Shown here: in pieces, positions 52,378-53,235 of the stretch
Layout of the letters: each line of letters begins with the position of its first letter
How positions within the stretch are numbered: position 1 is the first letter of the stretch
Source: Caldilineaceae bacterium SB0661_bin_34
GTDB taxonomy: Bacteria; Chloroflexota; Anaerolineae; Caldilineales; Caldilineaceae
DNA: 53,235 bases
Assembly: GCA_009841145.1 (NCBI GenBank)
Contig: VXMJ01000084.1
Coordinates: 1 to 53,235 of the forward strand
Reading direction: 5' to 3'
Position numbers and translations under genes: made by a program
Notes under the pieces: generated by a model
Seen by the model: only the letters and a program-made list of their open reading frames with translations
What the model was told of the DNA's origin: nothing
Databases searched by the model: none

Positions 52378-53235
52378 ATGAACGCCATCTTCAAGCGTCG
52401 TCATGTAGCCATTCGCATAGTGGCTTCGCTGGTGCTGCTGGCGATTTCGTTCATGCTGGTGACGTTTTCGACCATCAATGCGCAGGACGAGTCGCGCATT
52501 CTGCCCGAGGCGGGGACCCCCTATGTAATTCAGCCGGGCGACACCATGGCGCGCGTGGCCGCCTACGCCTACAACAACGGCGAGTTGTACCAGGCGTTGT
52601 GCGATTTCAATGAGATCGAAGACTGTCACAGCATCGGAGTTGGCACCACAATCGACATCCCGACCCTGGAAGCATTGAGCGAGGCCCTGGACATCCCACT
52701 GCCAACCAGCACGCCTACGCCCACCTCCACGCCAACGCCAACACCAACCCCCACGCCAACACCTGTGCCGGATCCGGCATCCCAACTGCCGGCCGAACTG
52801 CAGGATCAACTGATAACCATCGCCGCCGGCGACACCCTCGCCGATTTGGCCGCCGCCAACTACAACAACGCCACAGTGGCCGGGCGCCTCTGTGCCTACA
52901 ACATGCTGCCCGACTGTTCCGAACTCGAACCGGGCATCCGCATTTTCGTCCCGCCCATGGAGCAACTGCTGTTCGGCGCGCCCCAGCAGTACCTGCCCCC
53001 CATCCAAGACTCGATGGCCGCGGCGGACCAGACCGACACGATGGCAGCACCCGAAGCGGTGGCTCCCACGGACGGTCCCACAACGGATACCGACACCGAG
53101 CCACCGGCCCCGTCGGCAGACAGCGAAGATGCAACTGTCGAAGCCTCCACCGGGACACCACCGACCGAGTCGTTGCCCGAGGTTACCCGGGTCGCTTATA
53201 CACATCTGACCCTGCCGCCGATAGTACGCGTGTAG
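52378..53235 (+). CDS. Secreted LysM-domain protein, 3' truncated by contig end
   Basis: Signal anchor (HVAIRIVASLVLLAISFMLVTF), two LysM modules (YVIQPGDTMARVAAYAYNN... and ITIAAGDTLADLAAANYNN...), separated by a Pro-Thr repeat linker (PTSTPTPTPTPTP, encoded by a near-perfect CCAACG/CCCACG repeat), and a Pro/Thr/Glu/Asp-rich tail. Each LysM has a Cys pair (LCDFNEIEDC, LCAYNMLPDC) likely to form a disulfide. Predicted to bind peptidoglycan or chitin-like glycan outside the cell. The last ~14 codons and the stop lie in adapter sequence, so the natural C-terminus is missing. A TAGAAT box lies at 52272-52277. Confidence 0.82.
   Translation: MNAIFKRRHVAIRIVASLVLLAISFMLVTFSTINAQDESRILPEAGTPYVIQPGDTMARVAAYAYNNGELYQALCDFNEIEDCHSIGVGTTIDIPTLEALSEALDIPLPTSTPTPTSTPTPTPTPTPTPVPDPASQLPAELQDQLITIAAGDTLADLAAANYNNATVAGRLCAYNMLPDCSELEPGIRIFVPPMEQLLFGAPQQYLPPIQDSMAAADQTDTMAAPEAVAPTDGPTTDTDTEPPAPSADSEDATVEASTGTPPTESLPEVTRVAYTHLTLPPIVRV
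53191..53235. other. Illumina/Nextera adapter read-through (artefact)
   Basis: From 53191 the sequence GTCGCTTATACACATCTG, then ACCCTGCCGCCGA, matches Nextera mosaic-end plus read-adapter sequence with about three mismatches over ~31 bases. Eight index-like bases (TAGTACGC) and GTGTAG, the start of the P5-side adapter, follow. The encoded VAYTHLTLPPIVRV is a known artefact tail pattern. This is not genomic DNA. Confidence 0.9.

Noticed and set aside
1-53235. CRISPR array or prophage
   Set aside because: No regularly spaced repeats, Cas, integrase, capsid or terminase genes; the only repeat-like tract is the Pro-Thr linker of the LysM gene.

Overview
The window is a 53 kb stretch of high-GC bacterial DNA that ends at a contig end: the last ~45 bases are Illumina/Nextera adapter read-through, not genome. 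The gene content suggests an uncultured member of the Chloroflexota (inference, moderate confidence). Supporting signs are a DnaD/DnaC-like primosome next to dnaB, an archaeal-type HMG-CoA synthase with HMG-CoA reductase (mevalonate route), sulfolipid genes, a Cys-type CcmE, lipoprotein-type secreted proteins, and frequent GTG/TTG starts. No rRNA or taxon-defining marker was available to settle it.

Layout. 1-0.8 kb: decayed TnpB remnant. 0.8-3.4 kb: divergent sqdB/sqdX pair for sulfoquinovosyl diacylglycerol. 3.5-5.2 kb: PPi-type phosphofructokinase, a small ORF and tRNA-Arg(TCT). 5.3-7.1 kb (minus): oxidoreductase plus ThuA pair of a sugar-catabolic type. 7.3-28.2 kb: one long plus-strand run: maf, pcrA, an AI-2E permease, manA, a nitroreductase, three antiporter-like membrane proteins nearly free of lysine, mvaA, HMG-CoA synthase, a homocysteine methyltransferase/MTHFR fusion, a GlcD-GlcE fusion, glcF, an MDR dehydrogenase, an EamA-like protein and alanine racemase. 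28.2-32.4 kb (minus): rpsT and a heterodimeric ABC exporter. 32.7-35.7 kb: two paralogous aldo/keto reductases flanking a truncated glycoside-hydrolase-like fragment. 35.7-36.5 kb: decayed IS701-like transposase.

36.7-44.8 kb (minus): a compact probable operon for cytochrome c maturation (SH3 lipoprotein, clan-A glycosidase, MBL hydrolase, DUF2007 protein, ccmE, ccmA, ccmB, ccmC, ccmD, ccdA, tlpA, DUF2085 protein). Its CcdA appears circularly permuted: the SPCVLP helix that normally opens the protein lies at its C-terminus. CcmE is the Cys type, and ccmF/ccmH are not in the window. 45.0-51.9 kb: PhyH-like dioxygenase (plus), then on the minus strand a tandem-ATPase DnaC-like loader, DnaD, DnaB and a bifunctional-nuclease-family protein, then a queuosine-tRNA mannosyltransferase homologue (plus) and a zinc-finger/cold-shock-domain protein (minus). 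52.0-53.2 kb: tRNA-Cys(GCA) and a LysM protein cut by the contig end.

Strongest observations: the permuted CcdA, the adapter-derived 3' end, the lysine-depleted antiporter-like trio, the double-ATPase helicase loader, and two independent IS remnants.
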